A stretch of DNA of 64,000 bases from Domibacillus epiphyticus (GTDB lineage: Bacteria > Bacillota > Bacilli > Bacillales > Domibacillaceae), in contig NZ_MSFI01000019.1 of assembly GCF_001975785.1 (NCBI RefSeq), positions 160,762 to 224,761 on the forward strand, read 5' to 3'. The notes under the pieces were generated by a model that worked only from the letters and a program-made list of their open reading frames with translations, was not told the origin of the DNA and searched no databases. Of the stretch, positions 51,562 to 60,325 are shown in pieces (the stretch's first letter is position 1; each line of letters starts with the position of its first letter). Made by a program: the position numbers and the translations under genes.

Positions 51562-52212
51562 ATGATGTTGAAACGATATAAAACATTAGCAGAAAGCGTC
51601 CGATTTCGAAGAGAACTTGGCATATGGAAACCGGTTGCTCACGATGAACGCCTTATCTTTGGAGGTGAAGGGCGGAGTGCCGTTGTTTATCGCATTCAAG
51701 GAACAGATAAAGCGTTAAAAGTCTTTTATCCCGATAAAGTACACATAGCTAAAGAAGAGGCAGATATATATAAACAGTTGTCCGGTATTCCGAGTTTTCC
51801 ATCGCTTCACGAATCTGGAGGCACATATATTGTGATTGACTGGATTAATGGAAAAACATTGTTTGAATGTCTTGAAGAAGGAATAGACATCCCTGGTGAA
51901 CTTGTAGATGAAGCAGACCGGGCATTGGCTGCAGCGCGTAAAAGAGGCTTAAATCCATCTGACGTACACTTGCGGAATATCATGATATCAGACAAAGGAA
52001 GAATCGTACTGATTGACGTGGCAAGGTTCCGGCAGACGAAAGACTGCATGAATTGGGAAGACTTAAAAACAGCGTATACACAGTTCTATACCAAACGTTT
52101 TTTTCCAAAACGTATTCCGAAGCGGCTGCTTAATATGATCGGCGTAATGTATAAGAAAAAGCTGCTGCCTATCTACCGGCGGAAAGCAAACGGGGTCACA
52201 GAGCATCCGTAA
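51562..52212 (+). CDS. Small protein-kinase-like protein (YrzF type)
   Basis: A 216-residue kinase-fold protein. It has the glycine loop GGEGRSAVVYRI (about 33-44), Lys in KALKVFYP, Glu in the IAKEEADIYKQL helix, a catalytic-loop-like region NPSDVHLRNIMI, and a metal-binding Asp in VLIDVARF in place of DFG. The compact RIO/ABC1-like layout matches Bacillus YrzF/YrzF-like putative Ser/Thr kinases; the substrate is unknown. Two ATGs (51562, 51565) follow AAGAGG. A membrane or basic C-terminal tail (KRFFPKRIPKRLL) may mediate binding. Confidence 0.75.
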   Translation: MMLKRYKTLAESVRFRRELGIWKPVAHDERLIFGGEGRSAVVYRIQGTDKALKVFYPDKVHIAKEEADIYKQLSGIPSFPSLHESGGTYIVIDWINGKTLFECLEEGIDIPGELVDEADRALAAARKRGLNPSDVHLRNIMISDKGRIVLIDVARFRQTKDCMNWEDLKTAYTQFYTKRFFPKRIPKRLLNMIGVMYKKKLLPIYRRKANGVTEHP

Positions 52213-52244
52213 AAACCCGCAGAGACGAGTGTGTCACTGCGGGT
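52211..52244 (-). terminator. Terminator at the end of the M20 gene
   Basis: ACCCGCAG / CTGCGGGT stem with TTTTT on the minus strand; it overlaps the 3' end of the M20 gene and also follows the convergent kinase gene. Confidence 0.7.
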
Positions 52245-53376
52245 CTTCATTATGGCTATTTACTTCGGCAAGTGCATATTTGACACTGGCTGTCAAAGCA
52301 TCAGTGCCAATTTTGATAATTCGCCGGTCAAATGTCATATTTGGATGGTGCAGCCCCGGGGCAAGATCAGAGCCAAGTCCCATCATTGCTGCTTTTATAT
52401 GAGGCCGTTTAATCGTGTAAAAATGAAAATCATCACTCCCTGGTGTAATGAGTGGTTCAGCGAGTCCATTTTCACCAACTGTTTCGATAATTCCTTTTTT
52501 AAGAAATGCTTCTGCATCTTTTGATACTTCCGCTGCCGGTGTGAAATCCATCCATTCGTAATCAATTTTCACTTCATACAGCATACTGATCTGCTCTATT
52601 TTATGCTCAACTGCTTTTTGAAGTTCTAGTAGTACTTTATTTCTTTGAGCCCTTACATCGAGCCCGAATGTACCTGAACCAGGAATTATATTTAAGCTTT
52701 GTCCGCCTGCTTCAAGACGGGTCATTTTTGCTGAATATGGTTCAAAAGGGGAAAAACAAATCGTATTCAACTGTCTGCTTAATGATGACAACACTTCAAT
52801 GGCATTCACCGCTTGATGAGGACGTGCCCCATGTGCGTCATCTCCAATTACTTTCCCGTTTAAGAACGCAACGGCTCCATGATGGACGGACGGGGTTATT
52901 TTTCCGAAAGGCAACTCTTCAATTGGGCGAAGATGGATGCCGAATAAGTAATCGACATCATCGACGATGCCTTTATCAACCATTTTTAATGCACCGGTGC
53001 CTGTCTCTTCTGCCGGTTGAAAAATAAAACGGACAGTACCATTTGTTACTTCATCCTTCAATTTCAAAAGAGCTCCGATGACGATTGACATGTGGGCATC
53101 GTGCCCGCACGAATGATTAGCCTGGAATGTGCCGTTTACCTGCTGCCATAGCGCATCAATGTCAGCGCGAACCGCCACAACCGGTGATCCGGTTCCGATT
53201 TCGGCAATTAAACCGGTACAGTCATCGAATGTGAATGTTCGGACTCCTTCACTTTGCAAAAGACGTAAAATATACGCCGTCGTTTCAGTTTCTTTCCAGC
53301 TTAACTCTGGATGTGCATGCAAATGTTCGAAAATCTCAAGAAGTCTATTTTCAAATGTTGTTTCCGTTTGAGCCAT
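52234..53376 (-). CDS. M20-family amidohydrolase/aminoacylase
   Basis: A 380-residue metallohydrolase. It has LHAHPELSWKE near the start, VVAVRADIDALW, the metal-site motif NHSCGHDAHM (Cys/His ligands of the M20D group), FQPAEETGTGA with the catalytic Glu, GIHLRP, and the dimerisation domain (about 175-285). A late metal ligand lies in HHPNMTFD. M20D enzymes hydrolyse N-acyl amino acids, aryl-glycines or related amides; the substrate is unknown. ATG 53376 follows GGGAGGG. The frame upstream (to 53487) overlaps the MFS gene and is not needed. Confidence 0.87.
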   Translation of the reverse strand: MAQTETTFENRLLEIFEHLHAHPELSWKETETTAYILRLLQSEGVRTFTFDDCTGLIAEIGTGSPVVAVRADIDALWQQVNGTFQANHSCGHDAHMSIVIGALLKLKDEVTNGTVRFIFQPAEETGTGALKMVDKGIVDDVDYLFGIHLRPIEELPFGKITPSVHHGAVAFLNGKVIGDDAHGARPHQAVNAIEVLSSLSRQLNTICFSPFEPYSAKMTRLEAGGQSLNIIPGSGTFGLDVRAQRNKVLLELQKAVEHKIEQISMLYEVKIDYEWMDFTPAAEVSKDAEAFLKKGIIETVGENGLAEPLITPGSDDFHFYTIKRPHIKAAMMGLGSDLAPGLHHPNMTFDRRIIKIGTDALTASVKYALAEVNSHNEDPQ

Positions 53377-53459
53377 TGGCAAGCCCTCCCCGATAGTTCT
53401 TTCTATATAGTATAAGCGAAAACAACTTGTTTGGGTTGGAAAATGACTGAAAATTCTTA

Positions 53460-54599
53460 TCATTTCTCCTTTAACAAGCAAAAACAAATAAATAACGCTG
53501 GTAAAGCTACGAACCCCATTCCTAAAAACGAAAGTTCAGGCGACATTTCATATAAATAACCAGCTCCGAATGTCAACACTGCTGTACTTAGCCCCATTCC
53601 AAGTGAAGAATATATACCCTGTGCCGCAGGAATTTCAGAGGAATCAAATTCTTCATATAAAAGACGGATAAATGCGTAATGGGCGAGCCCGAACGTCAAG
53701 GCATGAAACAGTTGTGCGAACATATACACACCTACAGATGGAAATAAAAACATAAGAGTCCACCGTACAACCGCTGCAATGGAGGCGCATAAGAACATGA
53801 CCGGAACATTCGTATGAGACAAAAAACGGTCTGCCACAACGAAAAAGAGTATTTCCGCAGCAACAGCAATATTTAAAATGACGCCGATCCATACACTGCT
53901 TACACCGAGGTACTGCAAATAAAGGACACCATAATTGTAATAAGCAGCATGGGCGCCTTGAATGAAGACACAAATAATGAGCGCGGTAACAAATCGTTTC
54001 GATCGAAATAACTGAGAGAAAGGGACACGATGCAAGTCACGGGGTTCACGAAGAGCAGAAGGTGTATGATAAAAGGCCGCTGCGATCATAAACAAAGTAC
54101 TTGCAATAAAAACGTATAAAATCGCTGCATCTGAAAAGATCGACGTTGCCACACCAATGAACAGAACAGATACAGTATATCCAATTGATCCCCACGACCG
54201 GCTTTTTCCGTAATGAATCCGGTCGGTTTTCATTAACAATGCACCCATGCTGTCTCCCATCGGCATAATAATCGGATAAATGAAGTTAAATAAAATCATG
54301 ACGACAAACAGCGCCGTATAACCGGAAGCAGGAATGAACAACAACGCCATCAGGGCAGTGATAACAGTAAACCATTTCAACAATGTACCAGCAGGATACT
54401 TTGCGCTTAGTATCGGATAGGCGAACAAAGTTGAAGCTGACCGAACAAAAAGACCGGCTGCAATTATGGAAGACGCAGCTTCAACGGTCATGTCTTTTTC
54501 TGAAATGAGCCATGCATTCCAGTAAGGCATAAAGATGCCCCAAGAGAAGTAAAAAGAAAAAAACGTAATGGAAAGCCAGAATTGAGCTTTATAAATCAT
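53460..54599 (-). CDS. MFS transporter (HcaT/3-phenylpropionate-permease-like)
   Basis: A 379-residue protein with about 12 membrane helices of the MFS_1-like group: FFSFYFSWGIFMPYWNAWL (TM1), YGKSRSWGSIGYTVSV between TM4 and 5, and FALRxxL-like segments in the second half. The RSWGSIGY motif is typical of HcaT/LacY-like permeases. The substrate is unknown; it lies 83 bp upstream of the M20 hydrolase and may take up its substrate. ATG 54599 is better spaced from AAAGGAAG than ATG 54602. Confidence 0.82.
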   Translation of the reverse strand: MIYKAQFWLSITFFSFYFSWGIFMPYWNAWLISEKDMTVEAASSIIAAGLFVRSASTLFAYPILSAKYPAGTLLKWFTVITALMALLFIPASGYTALFVVMILFNFIYPIIMPMGDSMGALLMKTDRIHYGKSRSWGSIGYTVSVLFIGVATSIFSDAAILYVFIASTLFMIAAAFYHTPSALREPRDLHRVPFSQLFRSKRFVTALIICVFIQGAHAAYYNYGVLYLQYLGVSSVWIGVILNIAVAAEILFFVVADRFLSHTNVPVMFLCASIAAVVRWTLMFLFPSVGVYMFAQLFHALTFGLAHYAFIRLLYEEFDSSEIPAAQGIYSSLGMGLSTAVLTFGAGYLYEMSPELSFLGMGFVALPALFICFCLLKEK

Positions 54600-54663
54600 C
54601 ATATCTTCCTTTGTCTGTTGTAATCTAACCATTATAGCGAAAAAGTACTCGATTCGAGGGAAT

Positions 54664-54697
54664 AAACAGCTCTGGCCGCGTTAGACAGAGCTGTTTT
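54664..54697 (-). terminator. Terminator of the Xre-family gene
   Basis: AAACAGCTCTG / CAGAGCTGTTT stem spans the last codons and the stop of the gene; on the minus strand it is followed by ATTCCC, so the T-run is weak. Confidence 0.6.
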
Positions 54698-55103
54698 CGT
54701 TTATAGATAAGAGAGCTTTAATCATCTCTGTAATAGCTTTCGCATGTTGGCCGCGGTCTTTTTTATTCATATAGGACAAGCGGTATAATTCCTTTTTTAA
54801 TTTTGGATACTCACAAAAAAGCTCTTCAAAAAAAAGTAAATCTTCTTCGAGAATGGATCGTTTATGCTCACGAATAGATATGCTATCGCAGCTGTTTTTT
54901 TCGAACAGCGTTTGAATAAATAGGGATTGTGGAATTTGATATGCATTCATCATTCTTACAAGCATACTGCTCTCAATACCGGAACTATCCTGCTCGTATT
55001 TGGAAATGCTCGACTGTGAAATATTTAGCCGTTTGGCCATTTCCTGTTGGGAAATATTCAGCACATTTTTTCGATAACTCCTCAGCAATTCATTCAGTTT
55101 CAT
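54681..55103 (-). CDS. Xre-family helix-turn-helix regulator
   Basis: A 140-residue protein with an N-terminal Cro/CI HTH (about 4-60, ISQQEMAKRLNISQSSISKYEQDSSG, in pieces) and a charged helical C-terminal half (about 75-135). The short size and lack of a sensory domain suggest a simple DNA-binding regulator. ATG 55103 follows AGGAG. It is divergent from the hypothetical gene at 55259 with a 155-bp gap, so regulation of that gene or of itself is plausible. Confidence 0.85.
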   Translation of the reverse strand: MKLNELLRSYRKNVLNISQQEMAKRLNISQSSISKYEQDSSGIESSMLVRMMNAYQIPQSLFIQTLFEKNSCDSISIREHKRSILEEDLLFFEELFCEYPKLKKELYRLSYMNKKDRGQHAKAITEMIKALLSINENSSV

Positions 55104-55258
55104 AGGAAACTCCTAAAATTTATTTGTGTTTATACCATTATATTCTAAATTAAGATAAAAATAAATATTCCTAAATGGGATAGGTGAATGAAAGGAAAAT
55201 GGAAGAAATTGTCGAAATGATTAAGTGTTATGAATAAAATGGAAATAGGGGGCTGGAA

Positions 55259-55681
55259 ATGGAAGGGTCAAAAAGGCGCATAAACGGCTCGCTTGTTTTT
55301 TTAGTCGAACGAAATGCAGAATGCTCGATTCGTATGATGACGATGTATCAGGAGGATCTCATTGTCGATGCGGAATTTATGAAGCAATCTCCTATTATGG
55401 ATGAAGAGTGGGTACTCGGTGAAAAAGGCACAATTAAGATCACAGCTGTTGAAAGTGGAGCGTGGAAAGAGATGCTGATCGACTATTGTTTAAAAGAAGG
55501 GTACATTCGCTTAACCGCTCTTTCACCGTCTTATTTATCTGCCATAACAGTCTCTTCTATCGCCAATCAATTTTTTATTCGAAAGGGAAACAGTATGAAA
55601 TTTCTATCAGCACGAACAATTTTGGACATTGTTCAATTCGAAAAAGAGCCAGTCAGCAGGATCACAATCCCGACAAAATAA
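55259..55681 (+). CDS. Hypothetical protein, unrecognised
   Basis: A 140-residue soluble protein with mixed alpha/beta character, no signal peptide and no motif that I recognise. An AGGGGG-type site precedes ATG 55259. It is divergent from the Xre-family gene and 49 bp upstream of the PBP gene, so it may be part of that transcript. Its codon use looks like that of its neighbours, which supports it being expressed. Confidence 0.5.
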   Translation: MEGSKRRINGSLVFLVERNAECSIRMMTMYQEDLIVDAEFMKQSPIMDEEWVLGEKGTIKITAVESGAWKEMLIDYCLKEGYIRLTALSPSYLSAITVSSIANQFFIRKGNSMKFLSARTILDIVQFEKEPVSRITIPTK

Positions 55682-55730
55682 TCAAAATTTTTTTTCTGAT
55701 ATAATTGTCATGACAGGGAGGGTGGATACA

Positions 55731-57725
55731 ATGAAACAATTGCCTATTATTTTTATATTATTTTCAGTGATGCTGCTCAGTAGCTGTGGAGGGCCGGAAG
55801 CACCGGAAGACCGTTTTGCTGCCTATGCAAATGCATGGAGCAAAGGGGATGTTGAGGAAATGTACACATATTTTACAAAAGAAACGAAGCAGAACATGGA
55901 TCGAAAGACATTCGTTGAACGCTATGAAAAATTGATGAACGACCTGCAGATGGATCCATCAAGTATTGAATTGCCAGAAGAAGGCGACGTTCAAAATGAT
56001 AATGAAAAAACAGCAAGGCTCCCATTTTCAGTGAAAATGAGTACACTTGCCGGCGATATTTCGTTTGAAAAAGAAGCGGTCATGAAGCTCGAAGAAACGG
56101 AGGATGGAAACGAGTGGTATATTGACTGGGACCCGTCTTATTTTTTACCCGAGCTTGAAGAAGGAGATAAGGTGCGCATTCAAACGCTGGAAGGAGAGCG
56201 AGGGCGTATTTTTGACCGTGATGGCAACTCGCTTGCCATGAATGGAACAGCGGTTCAGATTGGCGCCAAAGCCGGTGAAATAGATGATAAGGGGAAACAG
56301 CAGGTCGCTGAAGTTCTTGACTTGTCTATGGAAGAAGTAAATAAACAATTGTCGCAAAGCTGGGTGCAGGAGGGTTACTTCGTGCCACTTAAAACGGTGG
56401 CTTCCACTGAAGAAGCACTTGTTAAAAAAGCAACGGCGATTCCAGGAGCTGCGGCTTCTTCTAAAGCGGTGCGCGTGTATCCATACGGAGAATCTGCCGC
56501 GCATTTAACAGGGTACGTCGGAGATATAAACGCTGAAGAATTAAAAGAAAACAAAGGGTATAAAGAAGGCGATCAAATTGGCAAGCGCGGTCTTGAACAG
56601 TTATTTGAAAAAAAGCTGAAAGAAAAAGACGGCGTGCAAATTTTTATTGATAAAGAAAAGCAGGAGCCTGTTATTATCGCGAAGACCAACCCGAAAAATG
56701 GCCAGGATGTACAAGTGACAATCAATGCGGAATTGCAAAAGTTACTATATGGAGAAATGAAAGGAAAGGCAGGAACAGCGTCGGCTGTTAATCCGAAAAC
56801 CGGTGAAGTACTTGCCGCACTGTCATCCCCATCGTTTAATCCGAATGAGTTTACGCTTGGGATGACTGGAGAGAGGTATGCACAGCTGCAGGACAACCCG
56901 CTCCAGCCGCTTTTAAATCGATTTGCAGCCGCGTATTCACCAGGTTCAACAATTAAACCGATTACCGCAGCGGTCGCAATGAAAACAGGGAAGCTCGACC
57001 CAGCAGCTGGTAAAGAGATTGAAGGAACAAAGTGGAAAAAAGATGCGTCGTGGGGGAATTACAGTGTTACACGTGTCACTCCAAGCAGGGATCCAGTCAC
57101 ACTTGAGTCCGCATTTGTAGCATCAGATAATATTTATTTTGCGATGTCCGCACTTGATACAGGTGCTGAGCAGATGAAAAAAGGGTTAGAATCATTCGGA
57201 TTTGGTGAAAAATTCCCATTCACCTATCCATTACGTGCACCGCAGCTGTCAAACAGCGGTCAATTAGAAAGTGATATTTTGCTTGCTGACACAGGGTACG
57301 GCCAGGGCGAAGTATTAACAAGCATGACCCATCTTGCTTCTGCGTATGGAGCGTTTTTAAATGAAGGAAATATGATGAAACCGATCCTTTTGTTAAACGA
57401 GAAGCCTTCTGTCTGGAAAAAAGAACTTGTAACGGAAGAGCAAGCGGCGATTATACAAAAAGGGCTGCGCGGTGTTGTCGAAAAAGGGACTGCGAAAGCC
57501 GCAAATGTAGAAGGTATGAAAATTTCAGGGAAGACCGGTACTGCCGAAATCAAAGCCGAACAGGGAACAACAGGGAAAGAAAATGGACTATTTGTCGCTT
57601 ATAACGCCAATCAGCCAGATTTCATCATCGCTTTACTGGTAGAAGATGCTGAGAAACAGGGCGGGAGTAAATTGGCTGTCGAAAAAACCGGTAATTTCTT
57701 TTTAAAATGGAAAGGGTATAAATAA
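55731..57725 (+). CDS. pbpC: Penicillin-binding lipoprotein (PBP3/PbpC type)
   Basis: A 664-residue class B transpeptidase of the MecA-like group. The lipobox LLSSC (Cys near 18) is followed by an NTF2-like MecA N-terminal domain (about 25-140), a dimerisation region (RGRIFDRDGNSLA, about 158-170), and the transpeptidase domain (about 340-660). Active-site motifs: SPGSTIKP (S-x-x-K), SDN in ASDNIYF, and GKTGTAE (K-T-G). B. subtilis PBP3 (PbpC), about 668 residues, is the orthologue and has low beta-lactam affinity. The start is ATG 55731 after AGGGAGG. Confidence 0.9.
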   Translation: MKQLPIIFILFSVMLLSSCGGPEAPEDRFAAYANAWSKGDVEEMYTYFTKETKQNMDRKTFVERYEKLMNDLQMDPSSIELPEEGDVQNDNEKTARLPFSVKMSTLAGDISFEKEAVMKLEETEDGNEWYIDWDPSYFLPELEEGDKVRIQTLEGERGRIFDRDGNSLAMNGTAVQIGAKAGEIDDKGKQQVAEVLDLSMEEVNKQLSQSWVQEGYFVPLKTVASTEEALVKKATAIPGAAASSKAVRVYPYGESAAHLTGYVGDINAEELKENKGYKEGDQIGKRGLEQLFEKKLKEKDGVQIFIDKEKQEPVIIAKTNPKNGQDVQVTINAELQKLLYGEMKGKAGTASAVNPKTGEVLAALSSPSFNPNEFTLGMTGERYAQLQDNPLQPLLNRFAAAYSPGSTIKPITAAVAMKTGKLDPAAGKEIEGTKWKKDASWGNYSVTRVTPSRDPVTLESAFVASDNIYFAMSALDTGAEQMKKGLESFGFGEKFPFTYPLRAPQLSNSGQLESDILLADTGYGQGEVLTSMTHLASAYGAFLNEGNMMKPILLLNEKPSVWKKELVTEEQAAIIQKGLRGVVEKGTAKAANVEGMKISGKTGTAEIKAEQGTTGKENGLFVAYNANQPDFIIALLVEDAEKQGGSKLAVEKTGNFFLKWKGYK

Positions 57726-57853
57726 TAGAAAATAAAGGATAATATATATAACTATTTTCCTGATTTCGTTAAATTAAAAGCATTTTCCTGAATAAAAACG
57801 AAATCATGTCGATAATTGTTAAAGAAATGGTTAATAAAGAGGGGAGCGATTGA

Positions 57854-59104
57854 ATGAATAAAATGGTTGTTTCGCTAACAGCTGCAGCCTTCATTTCAAC
57901 AGGAGCGGCAGCCGCTGCGGATGCTTCGGAACTGTATACAGTAAAAGAAGGAGATACCTTATTCAGTATCGCCAATAGGTACAAAATTAGCGTCGTGCAA
58001 CTAATGGATATGAATGATTTACAGTCTGATCGTCTTTCCATTCATGACGAACTCATAGTATCAATAGAAGATCATGTTAAACTAGAAACTGAGGCAATAA
58101 AGACAGCTCCTGAAAAAAAACAGGAAGGTGAGACTGCCATTTTATCATCTGCCACAGTTTCCACATACACTGTGAAGAGTGGGGATTCACTAGGCACAAT
58201 CGCTTCCCGTTATAAAACAACGGTTGCGTCGTTAAAACAAATGAACGGTTTGACGTCAGATGTTATTTATGTCGGTCAAAAGTTAAAAGTGAGCGGAAAA
58301 GCGCCAGCAACGACAGCTGCTCCAACGACAAGTAAACCGGCGTTAACGACACCCGGCACTTATACTGTGAAAAGCGGAGACTCTCTGGGAGCAATCGCTT
58401 CCCGCTATAAAACAACGGTTGCGTCATTAAAACAAATGAACGGGTTACAATCGGACGTGATCTATGTTGGTCAAAAGCTTAAAGTTAGTGGGAAAGAAGC
58501 GCCAACGGCAAAGAGACCAGCGACAACCACGACGAGCGGAACATATATTGTTAAAAGCGGCGACTCACTCAGCTCAATTGCTTCCCGATACGGCATAACA
58601 GCTGCATCATTAAAGCAAATAAATAATTTAACGTCAGATACTATTTTCGTCGGCCAAAAATTAAAAGTTGGAGCTGGATCAAAAGGCGGGACAATGCCAT
58701 CCACACCGGTGAAAGTGAACAATCCATCTTCTGGTTCTTATTCTAGCTCCAGCTTGCTTAGCATCGCTAATTCGCTGCTGGGCATTCCATATGTTTGGGG
58801 CGGTTCATCACCGGCTGGTTTTGACTGCAGCGGATTTATTTATTATGCTCATAAAATGGCGGGGAAAAGTATAAGCAGGACGAATACAGAAGGGTTTTAT
58901 CATCGCTCCTATGAGATTTCAAGTCCAAAAGCAGGCGATCTCGTTTTCTTCAGCAACACATATAAAAAAGGAATTTCTCACATGGGTATATACATTGGGG
59001 GAAATCAATTTATTCATGCAAGCTCCTCGAACGGGATTACAGTTTCAAGTTTGGATAATTTATATTTCGCTTCGAAATTCGACAGCTTTAAACGATTTTA
59101 TTAA
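57854..59104 (+). CDS. LysM-NlpC/P60 D,L-endopeptidase (LytE/LytF/CwlS type)
   Basis: A 416-residue secreted autolysin. A signal peptide (about 1-26) is followed by four LysM repeats (about 28-72, 105-148, 172-215, 235-278; each Y-T/I-V-K-S/E-G-D-S/T-L). LysM 2 and 3 are almost identical, a sign of recent duplication. The NlpC/P60 domain (about 300-416) has the catalytic Cys in FDCSGF, His in ISHMGIYIG and the third His in FIHASS. It cleaves the D-Glu-mDAP bond in peptidoglycan stems. GAGGGGAG precedes ATG 57854. The LytE/LytF/CwlS naming cannot be settled by reading. Confidence 0.9.
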   Translation: MNKMVVSLTAAAFISTGAAAAADASELYTVKEGDTLFSIANRYKISVVQLMDMNDLQSDRLSIHDELIVSIEDHVKLETEAIKTAPEKKQEGETAILSSATVSTYTVKSGDSLGTIASRYKTTVASLKQMNGLTSDVIYVGQKLKVSGKAPATTAAPTTSKPALTTPGTYTVKSGDSLGAIASRYKTTVASLKQMNGLQSDVIYVGQKLKVSGKEAPTAKRPATTTTSGTYIVKSGDSLSSIASRYGITAASLKQINNLTSDTIFVGQKLKVGAGSKGGTMPSTPVKVNNPSSGSYSSSSLLSIANSLLGIPYVWGGSSPAGFDCSGFIYYAHKMAGKSISRTNTEGFYHRSYEISSPKAGDLVFFSNTYKKGISHMGIYIGGNQFIHASSSNGITVSSLDNLYFASKFDSFKRFY

Positions 59105-59105
59105 T

Positions 59106-59133
59106 AAAAACAGCCCTTGGTTGGGCTGTTTTT
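59106..59133 (+). terminator. Terminator of the NlpC/P60 gene
   Basis: AAAACAGCCC / GGGCTGTTTT perfect stem with T-run. Confidence 0.92.
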
Positions 59134-59253
59134 CTATACATAGATTCCAATTTAAATAGAAACGGTTTATCACGCAGCTAAAGAAAATAGCAACTTTTAT
59201 TCGTTGTTTTGGCATTGCTGCATAGGTGATCGATATTATAAGGAAAATAACAG

Positions 59254-59378
59254 TTGTAAGTAAGGAAAGATATGATAAAATGTACATATAGTTTCCGTTT
59301 TGGATATAAATAACTCGTTTTATGAACGTGGTTGGTAAAAAAGCTGTGAGCATCTGTCCATATGACGGATGCTTTTTC
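59254..59378 (+). ncRNA. Candidate small RNA (about 90 nt)
   Basis: The 316-bp gap 59105-59420 holds a promoter-like pair TTGTAA (59254-59259) and TAAAAT (59276-59281), 16 bp apart. About 70 bp further is a terminator GCATCTGTC / GACGGATGC (59350-59372) with TTTTT. No open frame with a ribosome binding site lies between. This is the layout of a short independent transcript of roughly 59288-59378. It could also be an orphan promoter and terminator. Confidence 0.4.
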
Positions 59379-59384
59379 TTATAC

Positions 59385-59420
59385 AAAAAAACTGGCGGGT
59401 ATCACTCGCCAGTTTTTTTA
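59385..59420. terminator. Terminator of secA2-slaP (bidirectional shape)
   Basis: AAAAAACTGGCG / CGCCAGTTTTTT stem with T-runs on both strands, directly after the slaP stop. Confidence 0.92.
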
Positions 59421-60320
59421 TTATTGTGCAAGACGGACGCTCCACTTTGTAAGATCCGGATTTTCTTTCAGGATGAGAGAAGCGGGAAAAACAAACGTCC
59501 ATGGCTTGGTTGTATTCGCACGGATTTCAAGCTGGCCAACATGAAATTGACCTTCTGCGACCGTATCACCAGATGCATCGATGAGCTGAAGAGGCAACTG
59601 CTCAATGTTGACATTGCGTTTGTAACCGTTGCGGATAAACAGAGCGACTGTAAGATTGCCGTTTTCAAGCATAGTGGCGCTTAAACCGGTAAAATTTAGT
59701 TCATCCTTTTGTGGAGCGCCTAGTTGTTCAACAATTTTTTCAAGCTTTTCTTTTTCCTCTTCAGGGAGTGACTTTTCCCACTTTGGATCAAGCTCCAGCA
59801 TATGGGTGTGCGAGGTTACATCAAAAGCAATCGACCAGTTTTCTTTACCGAGTTCGACATGATCATTGATAGTAGAATCAGGGAAAATAAATGTCCACGG
59901 CCTGCTTGAATCGGCTGGAATTTCGCCGAGTTCATTTAACTGAAACGTATGGCGCGCCTTCAGCTCGTTTTTTTCGTTCATTAAAAGCAAAGGAACTTCG
60001 CCAAGTGACATCTCGCGCTCTACCGTATTACGGACAAAAGCCGATACGGCAAGTCCCTCCGAATGTTCATTCCATTCAATGCCGGACAAAGAAAGCTGAT
60101 TGCGTTTCAATGGCGGTAATTCATTATTTAAAAATCGGAGCACATACATTTGTTCCTTAGGCACAGTAAGCGACGGGTGAAGGGAAAGGGAAGTGGTCAC
60201 TTCTTCATCGCTTGACGAAGCTGTATCACCTGTTATATCACCAGCGGATACAGTGCTTTCCCGTCCATCACTTTTCAACTCTGTATCGGACTTTCCTTTT
60301 CGTTTAAAAAAAGACAACAT
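59421..60320 (-). CDS. slaP: Accessory Sec S-layer assembly protein SlaP
   Basis: A 299-residue soluble protein lying after secA2, as in B. anthracis, where SlaP and SecA2 are needed for efficient S-layer protein secretion. It has a short basic start, a Ser/Thr/acidic linker (about 10-45), then two tandem copies of the same roughly 120-residue domain. Each copy has a N-x-x-x-R-x-x-x-L...PL-L-L/Q-L...L-G/Q-E-I...PWTF-I/V-FP core (PWTFIFP near 140, PWTFVFP near 281). The duplication matches the SLAP_DUP family. The start is 6 bp after the secA2 stop. Confidence 0.9.
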   Translation of the reverse strand: MLSFFKRKGKSDTELKSDGRESTVSAGDITGDTASSSDEEVTTSLSLHPSLTVPKEQMYVLRFLNNELPPLKRNQLSLSGIEWNEHSEGLAVSAFVRNTVEREMSLGEVPLLLMNEKNELKARHTFQLNELGEIPADSSRPWTFIFPDSTINDHVELGKENWSIAFDVTSHTHMLELDPKWEKSLPEEEKEKLEKIVEQLGAPQKDELNFTGLSATMLENGNLTVALFIRNGYKRNVNIEQLPLQLIDASGDTVAEGQFHVGQLEIRANTTKPWTFVFPASLILKENPDLTKWSVRLAQ

Positions 60321-60325
60321 ATGCG

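Noticed and set aside
53377..53487. N-terminal extension of the M20 hydrolase overlapping the MFS gene
   Set aside because: The conserved M20 start region begins after ATG 53376, which has a strong GGGAGGG site.
58130..58500. Long direct DNA repeats as a possible mobile or CRISPR-like array
   Set aside because: They are the duplicated LysM domains of the autolysin gene, in frame and with normal linkers.
59322..59684. Plus-strand frame covering the small RNA candidate and the slaP end
   Set aside because: It has no ribosome binding site and runs through two strong terminator hairpins and antisense to slaP.
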